A DNA stretch of 64,000 nucleotides, taken from contig NZ_CP055481.1 in assembly GCF_013705725.1 (NCBI RefSeq), forward strand, positions 2,108,001 to 2,172,000, read 5' to 3'. A model generated the notes under the pieces. It was not told the DNA's origin. It saw only the letters and a program-made list of their open reading frames with translations, and made no database searches. Positions 49,204 through 60,373 of this stretch are shown here, in pieces. The stretch is from Klebsiella sp. RHBSTW-00484 (GTDB taxonomy: Bacteria > Pseudomonadota > Gammaproteobacteria > Enterobacterales > Enterobacteriaceae). Made by a program: the position numbers and the translations under genes. The stretch's first letter is position 1, and each line of letters begins with the position of its first letter.

Positions 49204-50097
49204 ATGTTCAGGCTGGAAGATCTGGCGTTGTTTGTTCGCGCCGCGGCATTAAGCAGCTTCAGCGAGGCGGCGCGTGAGGCCGGGCAGCAGCCCGCGCAGG
49301 TGAGTGCGGCGATAAAACGCCTGGAAACGACGCTGAATATTCGTCTTTTTGCCCGTTCTACGCGCAGTTTGCGTCTGACCCCTGAAGGGGAGACCTGGTT
49401 GCCCTATGCCACGCAGATGCTGGATACGCTGCATGCCGGGCTGCAAAAAATCCAGGCTCCCGATGACGAAGTTCGCGGTACGTTACAAATTGCCGTGCCG
49501 TCCGATCTGGGGCGTAACTTGCTCCTGCGCGTGTTTCGCGCTTTTCGCCTGCGCCATCCCGCGCTGAGTTTACGGATCCTGTTTTCCGATCATCGGACCG
49601 ATGTGTTTAAAGACCCGGTGGACGTCGCATTTCGCTATGGCTATAACGACGACGCCTCGTTTATTTCCCTGCCGGTTGCGCCCGAGAACCGGCGCGTGCT
49701 GGTGGCCTCGCCCGGTTGGATAGCCGAGCACGGTGAACCGCAGACGCTGGATGATTTAACGCGGCATAATGCGCTGACCTACGTGCTGCGCGGCAGGCCG
49801 TTCGATCGCTGGCCGCTTAGTTTTGGGGGAGAAGTTCACCATGTGCAGGTTTCCGGCACGATTGTGAGTGATGACGCTGAAGTTATTCGCCGCCTGGCGG
49901 TTGCCGGGGAGGGGATTGCGTATAAATCCACGCTGGACGTGAGCGATGACATTCGCGAAGGGCGGCTACAGGTGCTGTTGCCGCAGTATCAGGGTGATGT
50001 CGTGCCGCTAAATATGATTTGCCCGCACCGCAAACAGATTTCTCCTGCGGTGCGGCTACTGTATGACGCTGTTAAAACAGAGTGCGAGAAAGTATAG
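49204..50097 (+). CDS. LysR-family transcriptional regulator
   Basis: A 297-residue LysR protein. The N-terminal helix-turn-helix is FVRAAALSSFSEAAREAGQQPAQVSAAIKRLE (about residues 11-42), followed by a LysR substrate-binding domain of the CrgA/YafC type (LQIAVPSDLGRNLLLRVFRAF; RRLAVAGEGIAYKS). The ligand and target are unknown. It is divergent from rcnB and convergent with the purine permease gene, so it may regulate itself and a neighbour. A double REP element follows it. Confidence 0.88.
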   Translation: MFRLEDLALFVRAAALSSFSEAAREAGQQPAQVSAAIKRLETTLNIRLFARSTRSLRLTPEGETWLPYATQMLDTLHAGLQKIQAPDDEVRGTLQIAVPSDLGRNLLLRVFRAFRLRHPALSLRILFSDHRTDVFKDPVDVAFRYGYNDDASFISLPVAPENRRVLVASPGWIAEHGEPQTLDDLTRHNALTYVLRGRPFDRWPLSFGGEVHHVQVSGTIVSDDAEVIRRLAVAGEGIAYKSTLDVSDDIREGRLQVLLPQYQGDVVPLNMICPHRKQISPAVRLLYDAVKTECEKV

Positions 50098-50116
50098 GCT
50101 CTAACGCTGGTGTCAT

Positions 50117-50207
50117 TCCCGGCGGCGCTGCGCCTGTCCGGGCTACGGATCCGCGTGGTTTGCGGGTTTGGTAGCCCGGACAGGCGCGTTAAGCGCCGCC
50201 TCCGGGA
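50117..50207. repeat. REP/BIME pair between the LysR gene and the permease
   Basis: An inverted unit TCCCGGCGGCGCTGCGCCTG ending GGGCTAC at 50146, and a direct unit GTAGCCCGGACAGGCGCGTT starting at 50171. It lies between convergent genes. Confidence 0.85.
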
Positions 50208-50225
50208 AAATTAGCGGCATGGATC

Positions 50226-51569
50226 TTAATGCTTCACCAGCGTCGCAAAGTAGTACACCAGCGGAATGGCGAGGATCCACAGGCCAATCGGGATTTCTCG
50301 CCACTTGCCAGCAATCGTCTTAATCACCACATAAAACAGCAGCCCACCGGCAATTCCGGTACCGAAGCTGTTGGCGATCAGCGTAATCATCACCATCATC
50401 AGTACCGGCAATCCGTCGGTGAAATTGCCTAAATCTACTTTGCGCAGGCCGCTGAACATATTCAGGCCGATCAGAATTAGCGCTGGCGCGGTGGCTTCTT
50501 TCGGGATCATCAACGCCACCGGCGTAAACAGCAGCATCAGCAGGAACATTACCGCCGCCGACAGCGCAGTTAACCCGGTTTTGCCGCCAGCTTCCGCCGC
50601 CGCCGAAGATTCAATTAGCGCGGTCGCCGCCGGAATACCCAGCCACGGGCCAATAGCCGCCGCAATCGAGTCGACCATAAACGGGCGATTGATATGCAGC
50701 ATGTTACCCTCTTCATCCAGCAGGCCCGCTTCGCCGCCCACCGCCAGCGTGGTACCCATCGTGGAAAAGAACTCTGAGGCGAAAAAGACGAACAGGAACG
50801 GCAGGAAGGCGATATTCAACGCCCCCAGCATATCGATTTGCCCCAGCACCGGCGTCAGCGAATGCGGCATATCGATAAAACTGCCCGGCAGTTTGGTGAC
50901 GCCCATGGGTATACCGATCAGGGTAGCGACCAGAATGGCCCATAAAATAGAACCGGGGATCTTTCGCGCCTGTAGGGCAATCGCCAGAAACAGCCCGCAG
51001 AGTGCGACCAGCGCGCCCGGTGAAAGGAAATCCCCGAGCATCAGGGCATTGGTTTTGGCATTTGCCAGCACCAGCCCGGCGTTACGAAAACCCAGCACTG
51101 CGACGAACAGACCGATTGAGGCGGTTAATCCAAGCTTAATAGACTGCGGCACCGAACGGGTGACTACTTCGCGCAGGCCGAATTTGGTCAGCAGGAAAAA
51201 CAGGATCCCCGACCAGCAGGCGATGCCGAGGCCGACCTGCCAGCCAATACCCTCGCTGCCCGCAAGCGTCACGCCGACTAACACCGAACCGCCGATGCCC
51301 GGCCCAACGATAAAAGGCAGGTTGGCGTAAAACGCCATTAACAGCGTACCGCCGACAAAGACCAAAATCGTGCCAGTTGTCGCCGCGCCTTTATCCATCC
51401 CGCCCACCGCCAGCAGGCCGGGGATAACCACCAGCAGATAGGCGGCGGCGAGAAAGCCGGTAATGCCTGCGAGGCATTCGGTTCGCAACGTGCTGCCGCG
51501 CGAATACAAGGCAAAACGGCGCTCCAGCCAGCTTCCTTGCGCGGATGAATGAAGGGTGTTGTCGGCCAT
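50226..51569 (-). CDS. NCS2-family purine permease
   Basis: A 447-residue membrane protein of the AzgA-like NCS2 subfamily (adenine, guanine or hypoxanthine uptake by proton symport), with about 12-14 membrane segments. Family marks include RTECLAGITGFLAAAYLLVV, the ANLPFIVGPGIGGS segment, FASEFFSTMGTTLAVGGEAGLLDEEGN and PAATALIESSAAAEAGGKTGLTAL. It lies just downstream of adenine deaminase on the same strand, so adenine is the likely substrate. Between them is a 125-bp MITE-like element. It keeps its own ribosome site, AGGGAGC, about ten bases before the ATG. Confidence 0.88.
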   Translation of the reverse strand: MADNTLHSSAQGSWLERRFALYSRGSTLRTECLAGITGFLAAAYLLVVIPGLLAVGGMDKGAATTGTILVFVGGTLLMAFYANLPFIVGPGIGGSVLVGVTLAGSEGIGWQVGLGIACWSGILFFLLTKFGLREVVTRSVPQSIKLGLTASIGLFVAVLGFRNAGLVLANAKTNALMLGDFLSPGALVALCGLFLAIALQARKIPGSILWAILVATLIGIPMGVTKLPGSFIDMPHSLTPVLGQIDMLGALNIAFLPFLFVFFASEFFSTMGTTLAVGGEAGLLDEEGNMLHINRPFMVDSIAAAIGPWLGIPAATALIESSAAAEAGGKTGLTALSAAVMFLLMLLFTPVALMIPKEATAPALILIGLNMFSGLRKVDLGNFTDGLPVLMMVMITLIANSFGTGIAGGLLFYVVIKTIAGKWREIPIGLWILAIPLVYYFATLVKH

Positions 51570-51600
51570 GCTAAGGCTCCCTGATGTTTATTGTTGTGAT

Positions 51601-53504
<1,904 letters not shown>

Positions 53505-53545
53505 AACAACTCCGGCACAAGGATAATGCGGATACTCTAGGGGCA

Positions 53546-53561
53546 GAGCAAACGTTTGCCC
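53546..53561. promoter_or_regulatory. PurR-type operator upstream of ade
   Basis: GAGCAAACGTTTGCCC contains the 12-bp palindrome GCAAACGTTTGC (53548-53559), identical to the core of the enterobacterial PurR consensus. It lies in the ade/LysR intergenic region, 44 bases upstream of the ade start, so purine-responsive repression of ade and its permease is likely. Confidence 0.75.
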
Positions 53562-53628
53562 AGATGAATAAATTTATCGCCCGATAACCTCGGGTTATTC
53601 TGTGTAATGACCGTTGACGAAGAACTTT

Positions 53629-54552
53629 ATGACTGAACCCTGGCAGCGCCTTCCAGCCCTTTCGCTTAAGCAGATCCAGTATTTTGTGACCCTGGCCCAG
53701 CTACGTCATTTCACCGATACCGCTAACCGGCTGGCTATTAGCCAGCCGGCGCTCAGCAGCGCGCTGCGGCAAATTGAGGCTGTACTGGGCGGCAAGCTGG
53801 TTAACCGCACGGCGTCGTCAGTGACCCTGACCGAGCTGGGGGCCGCTATTTTGCCCCATGCCCAGCGGGTGCTGAGCGTGGCGCAGCTGGCGTTTCACGA
53901 TATGCAGCAGATTGTCGAGGCCGGCGGCGATGGTACGGTGCGCATTGGCCTGGTGCCATCGGTGAGCTCGCTGCTGTTTCCGCTGCTGCCGCAGACGCTG
54001 GCTCAGGCTTTTCCGCGCCTGAGGGTGGAGTTTCACGATCAGACCAATGATGCCCTGTTTTGCGAACTGCAGTCGGGGAAAATAGATTTTGCCATTGGCG
54101 CAATTGATCGTTCTTTGCCGCCGGAACTGCTGGTTTATCCTCTGCGCGAAGATCCGTTCGTTGCGGTGCTGCATTGTGACGATCCGCTGGCCGGGCAGCC
54201 GCATCTGCCATGGAAGCTACTGGCCGGGCGCGATATTGCGGTGTTCTCAAAGGGCAATATTCAGCGTCTGGTCAGTGCGCTGGCAGAGAGCCATCGTCTG
54301 ACGCTCAATACGCGCTATCAGGTTGATTATATTGAAACGCTCTATGGTCTGGTGCGCTCCCGGCTGGCGGTGGCGATTCTGCCTGCGCTTTATACCACCC
54401 ATCTTCAGGATCCTGTTTTGAAGATTGCCCAGCTTCAGCAACCAGCCTTAACGCGGACCGTGGCGCTGATGCGCGGGCCACAGCCTTTGCCGCCGCTGAT
54501 TGAAGCGTGTTTTGCTTTACTATTGAGTTCGCTGCGGGAAGTGAAAACGTAA
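53629..54552 (+). CDS. LysR-family transcriptional regulator
   Basis: A 307-residue LysR regulator. The helix-turn-helix is QYFVTLAQLRHFTDTANRLAISQPALSSALRQIE, followed by a substrate-binding domain (VRIGLVPSVSSLLFPLLPQTL; GLVRSRLAVAILPALY). It is divergent from ade and convergent with the alkyl sulfatase gene, so it could control ade. I start at the ATG at 53629; an upstream TTG at 53614 is less likely. The ligand is unknown. Confidence 0.87.
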   Translation: MTEPWQRLPALSLKQIQYFVTLAQLRHFTDTANRLAISQPALSSALRQIEAVLGGKLVNRTASSVTLTELGAAILPHAQRVLSVAQLAFHDMQQIVEAGGDGTVRIGLVPSVSSLLFPLLPQTLAQAFPRLRVEFHDQTNDALFCELQSGKIDFAIGAIDRSLPPELLVYPLREDPFVAVLHCDDPLAGQPHLPWKLLAGRDIAVFSKGNIQRLVSALAESHRLTLNTRYQVDYIETLYGLVRSRLAVAILPALYTTHLQDPVLKIAQLQQPALTRTVALMRGPQPLPPLIEACFALLLSSLREVKT

Positions 54553-54578
54553 TGACCAGTGCATGCGGCGTAGGTCTG

Positions 54579-54613
54579 GTAGCCCGGACAGGCGCAACGC
54601 GCCGCCTCCGGGA
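54579..54613 (+). repeat. REP element
   Basis: A single unit, GTAGCCCGGACAGGCGCAAC, followed by GCGCCGCCTCCGGGA, in the gap between the LysR gene and the alkyl sulfatase. Confidence 0.8.
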
Positions 54614-54708
54614 AGACCGCTAAGGCCGTTGCTTAATCAGCACGTCGATAATGTACTCCACGGTTACGATATCCGGCGATACGCAAATTGGACAATAGGC
54701 AGGTTAAG

Positions 54709-54733
54709 ACCCCGCGACCGACTGCCGCGGGGT
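54709..54733 (-). terminator. GC-rich hairpin at the 3' end of the alkyl sulfatase gene
   Basis: ACCCCGCG (54709-54716) and CGCGGGGT (54726-54733) form an 8-bp stem just after the alkyl sulfatase stop. No T tract follows, so intrinsic termination is uncertain. Confidence 0.5.
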
Positions 54734-54740
54734 GACTTAT

Positions 54741-56717
54741 TTACGGCGTCACAATATTGAACCAGAACTCAAACTTATCCATATAACCCAGCATTTCGTC
54801 CAGCTTGGCGCCGTCGCCGGTCACTTTCACTTCACCCTTATCCTGTGCCTGCTTGAGCGTTTCCTCTTTCAGAATGATTTTGTTCAGCGTAGCGCGATCC
54901 AGCGTAATGGTGGCATCGGCGTCTTTCGCCTCGGCATCGGCCGTGTGGTTTAACACGCCGTTTTCCAGCTCCAGCTTATATTTACCGCCATCGTTGCCGA
55001 GGTCGATATTGAACACCGATTTAGCCGTACCGGCTTTCTCGCCGTTGATATGTACCGCCAGATAGTCGAAGAACATCTCAGGCGTCATTGCCCGCACGGT
55101 ATCCGGGCTGGCGGTATTCGGCGTCGGGCCTTTCACCACGCCGTTTCGCAGCTCCTGCGCGCCGGTCAGGTAGAAGTTACGCCACGGCCCTGATTCTGCC
55201 TGATAGCCCAGTTGTTCCAGAGCATCGGCCTCCAGATTACGAGCATCAATATTGCCTGGGTCGGCGAAGACGATTTTGCTCACTACCTGAGCCACCCAAC
55301 GGTAGTTGCCCTGGTCATAGTCCTCTTTCGCTTTTTTCATAATGGCGTCGGCACCGCCCATATAATCAACGAATTTCTTCGCCGCTTCTTCTGGCGGCAG
55401 TTCGTCCAGGGTTGCCGGGTTGCCGTCGAACCAGCCGAGATACAGCACGTAGGTTGCCTTCACATCATGGCTGACGGAACCGTAGTAACCGCGGTTGGCC
55501 CAGGTGTTTGCCAGGCTGTCCGGCAGCTTGAATTTGGCGGCGATTTCATCGCGAGTCAGGCCTTCGTTAGCCATGCGCAGGGTCTGGTCATTGATGTAAC
55601 GATACAGGTCGCGTTGGCTTTTCAGCAGGTTAACGACGTTCTCATTGCCCCAGGTCGGCCAATGGTGTTGCGCCATGATGATTTCGGCTTTGTCGCCCCA
55701 ACGCACGATGGCGGCGTTGATATATTTCGACCATGGCAGCGGCTCGCGAATTTTCGCGCCACGCAGAGAGTAAGTGTTATGCAGGGTATGGGTGACATCT
55801 TCTGCGGATTCGATCAGCTTCTTCTCTTCGATATACCATAGCATTTCTGATGGTGCTTCCGATCCCGGAGCCAGCATAAAGTCATAGGTCAGGCCGTCGA
55901 TAGTCTCTTTCTGACCATCTTTCTCAATGATGTTGGTTGGGGCAATCAGCGTAACGGTACCGGCAGAGGTCGTCGTACCCAGCCCTGCACCAACCTGACC
56001 GGTGGCTTCCGGCTTCAGCAGGTTACCGTACATATAGCTGGCGCGGCGGCTCATCACGTTACCAGCCATGATGTTTTCCGCAACGGCTGCCTCCATAAAG
56101 CCAGCAGGCGCATAGACTTTGACTTTGCCGGATTTCACATCGGCTTCATCGACTACGCCGCGCACGCCGCCGTAATGGTCAACGTGGCTGTGGGTGTAGA
56201 TCACCGCCACCACCGGCTTATTGCCGCGATTTTTGTAATACAGATCCATACCGACTTTGGCGGTTTCCGCCGACACCAGCGGATCCACAACGGTAATGCC
56301 TTCTTTACCTTCGATGATGGTCATATTGGAGAGATCGAGGTTGCGAATCTGGTACACACCTTCGGTCACTTCAAACAGGCCGCTGATATTAATCAGCTGA
56401 GACTGACGCCAGAGGCTGGGGTTGACGGTATCCGGCGCTTTTTCACCCTCTTTAATAAAGTCATACTGCTGCGGGTTCCAGATGACGTTGCCCTGTTCGC
56501 CTTTAATTATCTCGGTGGGCAGTGCGGCGATAAAACCTTTATGCGCGTTGGTAAAGTCGGTGTTATCGGAGAAGGGAAGTTGTTTGTACAGCGCGTCGTT
56601 CGCTTGTTTGGTTGCCGCTGTCGCTTCTTTAGGGGAGGTCTCCGCCCAGCTTGTCAGGGGGAGGGTAGAGAATATTCCAGCCAGGGCCAATCCTTTCATT
56701 ATCGGGGTTAATTTCAT
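54741..56717 (-). CDS. Secreted alkyl sulfatase (SdsA1/YjcS type)
   Basis: A 658-residue exported metallo-beta-lactamase-fold sulfatase. A signal peptide (MKGLALAGIFSTLPLTSWA) is followed by the zinc site IYTHSHVDHYGGVRG in the first third, MMIAQHHWPTWGNE-like helical dimerisation segments, and a C-terminal SCP-2-like lipid-binding domain (about residues 535-658). It splits primary alkyl sulfates such as dodecyl sulfate into alcohol and sulfate. It is similar throughout to E. coli YjcS (661 residues) but in a different genomic place. No transporter or sulfate gene is nearby; the LysR gene converges on it. Confidence 0.88.
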   Translation of the reverse strand: MKLTPIMKGLALAGIFSTLPLTSWAETSPKEATAATKQANDALYKQLPFSDNTDFTNAHKGFIAALPTEIIKGEQGNVIWNPQQYDFIKEGEKAPDTVNPSLWRQSQLINISGLFEVTEGVYQIRNLDLSNMTIIEGKEGITVVDPLVSAETAKVGMDLYYKNRGNKPVVAVIYTHSHVDHYGGVRGVVDEADVKSGKVKVYAPAGFMEAAVAENIMAGNVMSRRASYMYGNLLKPEATGQVGAGLGTTTSAGTVTLIAPTNIIEKDGQKETIDGLTYDFMLAPGSEAPSEMLWYIEEKKLIESAEDVTHTLHNTYSLRGAKIREPLPWSKYINAAIVRWGDKAEIIMAQHHWPTWGNENVVNLLKSQRDLYRYINDQTLRMANEGLTRDEIAAKFKLPDSLANTWANRGYYGSVSHDVKATYVLYLGWFDGNPATLDELPPEEAAKKFVDYMGGADAIMKKAKEDYDQGNYRWVAQVVSKIVFADPGNIDARNLEADALEQLGYQAESGPWRNFYLTGAQELRNGVVKGPTPNTASPDTVRAMTPEMFFDYLAVHINGEKAGTAKSVFNIDLGNDGGKYKLELENGVLNHTADAEAKDADATITLDRATLNKIILKEETLKQAQDKGEVKVTGDGAKLDEMLGYMDKFEFWFNIVTP

Positions 56718-56943
56718 TGGGATCCTCGAGGTTTTTACGCTGATTTACTCACTAATTTCGATATGACATTGGGTTACATCCTGTAATGACTCCTCAAACT
56801 ATAATCGCGTATCTGAAAAAGTGTTTATTTTGTTAATAAAATGTTTTTTTGTTGTTGGTTGTAATCAAAGGTCATCCCCAGGCCAGCTTGCGTTGTCTGG
56901 TGACTTCCCGTAACCTGCCTGCTGAGAACGTTTTATCTCTCAA
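56718..56943. other. Divergent promoter region of the alkyl sulfatase and thiM
   Basis: An AT-rich stretch (TTAATAAAATGTTTTTTTG around 56835) that must hold the promoters of both genes. I see no clear dyad operator in it. Confidence 0.4.
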
Positions 56944-57023
56944 TGACTCGGGGTGCCCTTCCTTGTGAAGGCTGAGAAAAACCCGTACCACCTGATCTGG
57001 ATAATGCCAGCGTAGGGAAGTCA
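56944..57023 (+). promoter_or_regulatory. TPP riboswitch upstream of thiM
   Basis: The thi-box aptamer is complete: ACTCGGGGTGCCC, then GGCTGAGAAA, then ACCCGTACCACCTGATCTGG and ATAATGCCAGCGTAGGGAAG. Its position about 50 bases before thiM fits control of thiM translation by thiamine pyrophosphate, as in E. coli. Confidence 0.95.
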
Positions 57024-57069
57024 GAGACCGCAGGGTCGTCGCTTCTTCATCGCCTGGCGGGAGCAAACG

Positions 57070-57843
57070 ATGTCTGACCTGCAAAACCCCGCGCATACTG
57101 CCCATCTGCGGCATCTTTTTCGCCGCCATTCCCCCCTTGTTCACTGCATGACTAACGACGTGGTGCAGACCTTTACCGCCAACGTGCTGCTGTCGATTGG
57201 CGCATCACCAGCGATGGTTATCGACCCCGATGAAGCCAGTCAGTTTGCCACTATTGCTGATGCGCTGCTGATTAACGTCGGCACGCTGACCGTTGAGCGC
57301 GCGACGGCGATGCGTGCGGCGGCGCATAGCGCAAAGCAGGCGGGCAAACCGTGGGTGCTGGACCCGGTGGCGGTCGGCGCGTTGACTCTGCGCACTGAAT
57401 TTTGTCGGGAACTTCTGGCGCTACAGCCTGCCGCTATTCGCGGTAATGCCTCGGAAATTATGGCTCTTGCCGGGATGAGCGGCGGCGGGCGCGGCGTCGA
57501 TACCACTGATACCGCCGCCACCGCGCTGCCTGCGGCACAAGCCTTGGCTCGCCAACTAAACACTGTGGTCGCGGTCACCGGAGAAGTGGACTACATCACC
57601 GATGGTCAGCGTACGCGCATGGTGACCGGCGGCGATCCGCTGATGACCCGGGTGGTTGGCACCGGCTGCGCGCTGTCGGCGGTGGTCGCCGCCAGCACGG
57701 CGATGCCCGGCGACCGTCTGGAAAACGTCGCCGCCGCCTGCGGTCTGATGAAACTGGCGGGTGGAAAAGCAGCGCAGCAGGGCGGCCCTGGCAGCTTTAC
57801 TCCGGCGTTTCTCGATGCGCTGTACGCGGAGGGTGGCCTGTGA
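57070..57843 (+). CDS. thiM: Hydroxyethylthiazole kinase
   Basis: A 257-residue enzyme that phosphorylates the thiazole moiety of thiamine in salvage. It contains [28 protein letters not shown], the catalytic GTGCALSA near the C-terminus, and [11 protein letters not shown], all typical of ThiM. It lies after a TPP riboswitch and overlaps thiD by four bases (GTGA), so the two form a salvage operon. Confidence 0.95.
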   Translation: MSDLQNPAHTAHLRHLFRRHSPLVHCMTNDVVQTFTANVLLSIGASPAMVIDPDEASQFATIADALLINVGTLTVERATAMRAAAHSAKQAGKPWVLDPVAVGALTLRTEFCRELLALQPAAIRGNASEIMALAGMSGGGRGVDTTDTAATALPAAQALARQLNTVVAVTGEVDYITDGQRTRMVTGGDPLMTRVVGTGCALSAVVAASTAMPGDRLENVAAACGLMKLAGGKAAQQGGPGSFTPAFLDALYAEGGL

Positions 57844-58640
57844 AACGAATTAATGCCTTAACGATCGCCGGAACCGACCCGAGCGGCGGTGCGGGGATCC
57901 AGGCTGATCTCAAAACCTTCTCAGCGCTGGGCGCTTACGGTTGCTCGGTCATCACCGCATTGGTGGCGCAAAACACCCGAGGCGTGCAGTCGGTGTACCG
58001 TATTGAACCTGATTTTGTCGCCGCGCAGCTCGATTCGGTGTTCAGCGATGTGCGAATCGATACCACTAAAATTGGCATGCTGGCGGAAACGGATATCGTC
58101 GAAGCGGTGGCGGAGCGGCTGGCGCGTTACCAGATTAAAAACGTGGTGCTGGATACCGTGATGCTGGCGAAAAGCGGCGATCCGCTGCTCTCGGTCAGCG
58201 CAGTGCAAACGCTGCGTCAGCGCCTGCTGCCGCAGGTGTCGCTGATCACCCCAAACCTGCCGGAAGCGGCGGCGCTGCTGGATGCGCCGCATGCCAAAAC
58301 GGAAAAAGAGATGCTGGAGCAGGGCAGAGCGCTGTTGGGAATGGGCTGCGGCGCGGTATTAATGAAAGGCGGTCATCTTGATGATGCCGAGAGCCCGGAC
58401 TGGTTGTTTACCCACGAGGGTGAACAGCGCTTTACCGCGCCAAGAGTGCAGACCAAAAATACGCACGGCACCGGTTGCACGCTATCGGCGGCGCTGGCGG
58501 CGCTGCGTCCTCGTTACGATGATTGGGGGCAGACCGTAGCGGAGGCTAAGGGCTGGCTCTCTGCGGCGCTGGCGCAGGCGGATTCGCTGGAGGTCGGGCA
58601 CGGGATTGGCCCGGTGCATCATTTTCACGGCTGGTGGTAG
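57840..58640 (+). CDS. thiD: Hydroxymethylpyrimidine (phospho)kinase
   Basis: A 266-residue ribokinase-like enzyme that phosphorylates HMP and HMP-phosphate for thiamine synthesis. The substrate and ATP motifs are [20 protein letters not shown] at the N-terminus and the C-terminal [15 protein letters not shown]. The start is a GTG overlapping the thiM stop. Confidence 0.95.
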   Translation: MKRINALTIAGTDPSGGAGIQADLKTFSALGAYGCSVITALVAQNTRGVQSVYRIEPDFVAAQLDSVFSDVRIDTTKIGMLAETDIVEAVAERLARYQIKNVVLDTVMLAKSGDPLLSVSAVQTLRQRLLPQVSLITPNLPEAAALLDAPHAKTEKEMLEQGRALLGMGCGAVLMKGGHLDDAESPDWLFTHEGEQRFTAPRVQTKNTHGTGCTLSAALAALRPRYDDWGQTVAEAKGWLSAALAQADSLEVGHGIGPVHHFHGWW

Positions 58641-58696
58641 TCTTCATGCCTGGCGAAAAGTATACTGCTTCATGACTTTCGCCAGGAAAAAACACG

Positions 58697-59443
58697 ATGG
58701 AACAAGCGCATACCCGTTTGATTGCACAACTGAACGAGCGTATTGCAGCGCCGGATAACACGCCGCTGTACCTGAAGTTTGCTGAAACAGTTAAAAATGC
58801 TGTACGCAGCGGCGCGCTGGAGCACGGTAATATTCTCCCCGGCGAGCGCGACCTGAGCCAGTTGACGGGGGTATCGCGCATTACCGTTCGTAAAGCGATG
58901 CGGACGCTGGAAGACGAAGGGGTGGTGACCCGCGCTCGCGGCTACGGTACGCAAATCAATAATATCTTTGAGTATTCATTGAAAGAGGCGCGCGGTTTTT
59001 CGCAGCAGGTGGTGCTCAGAGGGAAAAAACCTGACACGCTGTGGGTCAACAAACGGATAGTGAGCTGCCCGGATGAGGTGGCGACGCAACTGGCGATTGC
59101 CCCGCAAAGCGATGTCTTTTTGCTCAAGCGAATTCGCTATGTGGATGATGAGGCCGTGTCAATAGAGGAGTCCTGGGTTCCTGCCCAACTGATTCATGAT
59201 GTTGATGCTATCGGCGTGTCGCTGTATGACTATTTTCGCAGTCAGCATATCTTCCCGCAGCGTACGCACTCGCGCGTCAGCGCACGTATGCCGGATGCCG
59301 AATTTCAGTCGCACATTCATATGGATGAAAAAATACCGGTGCTGGTTATCAATCAGGTTGCGCTCGATCAACAACAGCGGCCGATTGAATACAGCATCAG
59401 CCACTGTCGTAGCGATCTATACGTCTTTGTGTGCGAGGAGTAA
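58697..59443 (+). CDS. yegW: GntR-family regulator YegW
   Basis: A 248-residue HutC-type GntR regulator. The N-terminal winged helix has GNILPGERDLSQLTGVSRITVRKAMRTLEDEGVV, followed by a UTRA effector domain (residues about 95-240, VFLLKRIRYVDDEAVSIEESWVP). It lies beside the yegTUV genes on the opposite strand and its last 27 bases overlap the end of yegV. By context it is the candidate regulator of those genes; AATACC repeats before yegT may be its sites. Confidence 0.9.
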   Translation: MEQAHTRLIAQLNERIAAPDNTPLYLKFAETVKNAVRSGALEHGNILPGERDLSQLTGVSRITVRKAMRTLEDEGVVTRARGYGTQINNIFEYSLKEARGFSQQVVLRGKKPDTLWVNKRIVSCPDEVATQLAIAPQSDVFLLKRIRYVDDEAVSIEESWVPAQLIHDVDAIGVSLYDYFRSQHIFPQRTHSRVSARMPDAEFQSHIHMDEKIPVLVINQVALDQQQRPIEYSISHCRSDLYVFVCEE

Positions 59444-60373
59444 CACTTCGCGCGTTGGGCTACAATCACCGCCGCGATGTCCTACCACCCATGACGCAAC
59501 CGCATTACCAAGCAGTACCGACTCGCCCAGCGTCCATCCCGAAGCGAGCCCCGCCAGCGTGCCTCCGGCGTGGCTGTCACCTGCACCGATTGTATCGACT
59601 ACCGCCACAGGGAACGGTGCTGCCAGTCCCTGTTCTTCCGCGCTGAAGTACCACGCTCCCTCTTTATCATGGCGAACGATCAATGGTGTTGTGAATTTCT
59701 TTAGCCAGGCCTGACCAAATGCTTCGGTTGCCACGGGTAATCCAAAGCGTTCTGCGGCGATCTCTGCCTCCTGGCGATTCAGCGAAATAATAGGCTTACA
59801 GGCCATGATCCGCTGCATCAGCGCCTCAGGAATATCAGCGATGCGCGGGCCGAAATCGATATACGGTGTAATATCGCGCAGGGATTCCAGCCAGTGCACC
59901 AGCACCTCCCCACAGGGCGATGCCAGTTGATAACCGGAAAGTGACACCAGGCTTTGCGGTGGAACGGGGAGTTGTGCCAGCCAGGCGGGATTCCACTGGT
60001 TTTCAACACCGCTAAACGACATAAACGTGCGTTCGCCATCCGGCTCAACCAGCGCAAGACACCAGCCGTTGTCACCCGTGACGCCGTCTATGCGGCTGGA
60101 TAGCCCTTCCCGGGCCATGTTATTACGGATGATATCAGCCCATACGCCTTGCCCAACGGGGAGAGCGTTATCGGCCTCCATTCCCAGTCGTTTCAGGGCA
60201 ACCGCAATATTCAGCGCACAGCCGCCGATATTGACGCTCTGCTGTTGCAGTTCAATATCACAGCCTCGCCAGGGGAGGGCATAAGCGTCAGCAATCACAT
60301 CAATGACCGCCGCGCCGACGATGGTGATGGGACGCTGGTTGCCTAATGTGGGTAATCGTTGCATCAGATTCAT
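59417..60373 (-). CDS. yegV: PfkB-family sugar kinase YegV
   Basis: A 318-residue ribokinase/PfkB-family kinase with an N-terminal GAAVIDVIADAYALPWRG, VNIGGCALNIAVALKRLG, and the C-terminal catalytic DTIGAGDSHAGG with aspartate as base. The substrate is unknown; the neighbouring transporter and ADP-ribosylglycohydrolase suggest a ribose-like moiety. It overlaps yegU by four bases (ATGA). Confidence 0.92.
   Translation of the reverse strand: MNLMQRLPTLGNQRPITIVGAAVIDVIADAYALPWRGCDIELQQQSVNIGGCALNIAVALKRLGMEADNALPVGQGVWADIIRNNMAREGLSSRIDGVTGDNGWCLALVEPDGERTFMSFSGVENQWNPAWLAQLPVPPQSLVSLSGYQLASPCGEVLVHWLESLRDITPYIDFGPRIADIPEALMQRIMACKPIISLNRQEAEIAAERFGLPVATEAFGQAWLKKFTTPLIVRHDKEGAWYFSAEEQGLAAPFPVAVVDTIGAGDSHAGGTLAGLASGWTLGESVLLGNAVASWVVGHRGGDCSPTREVLLLAHKDV

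Noticed and set aside
50371..51330. 319-codon ORF opposite the purine permease gene
   Set aside because: Low-complexity antisense shadow of a membrane protein gene (rich in Ser, Pro, Ala).
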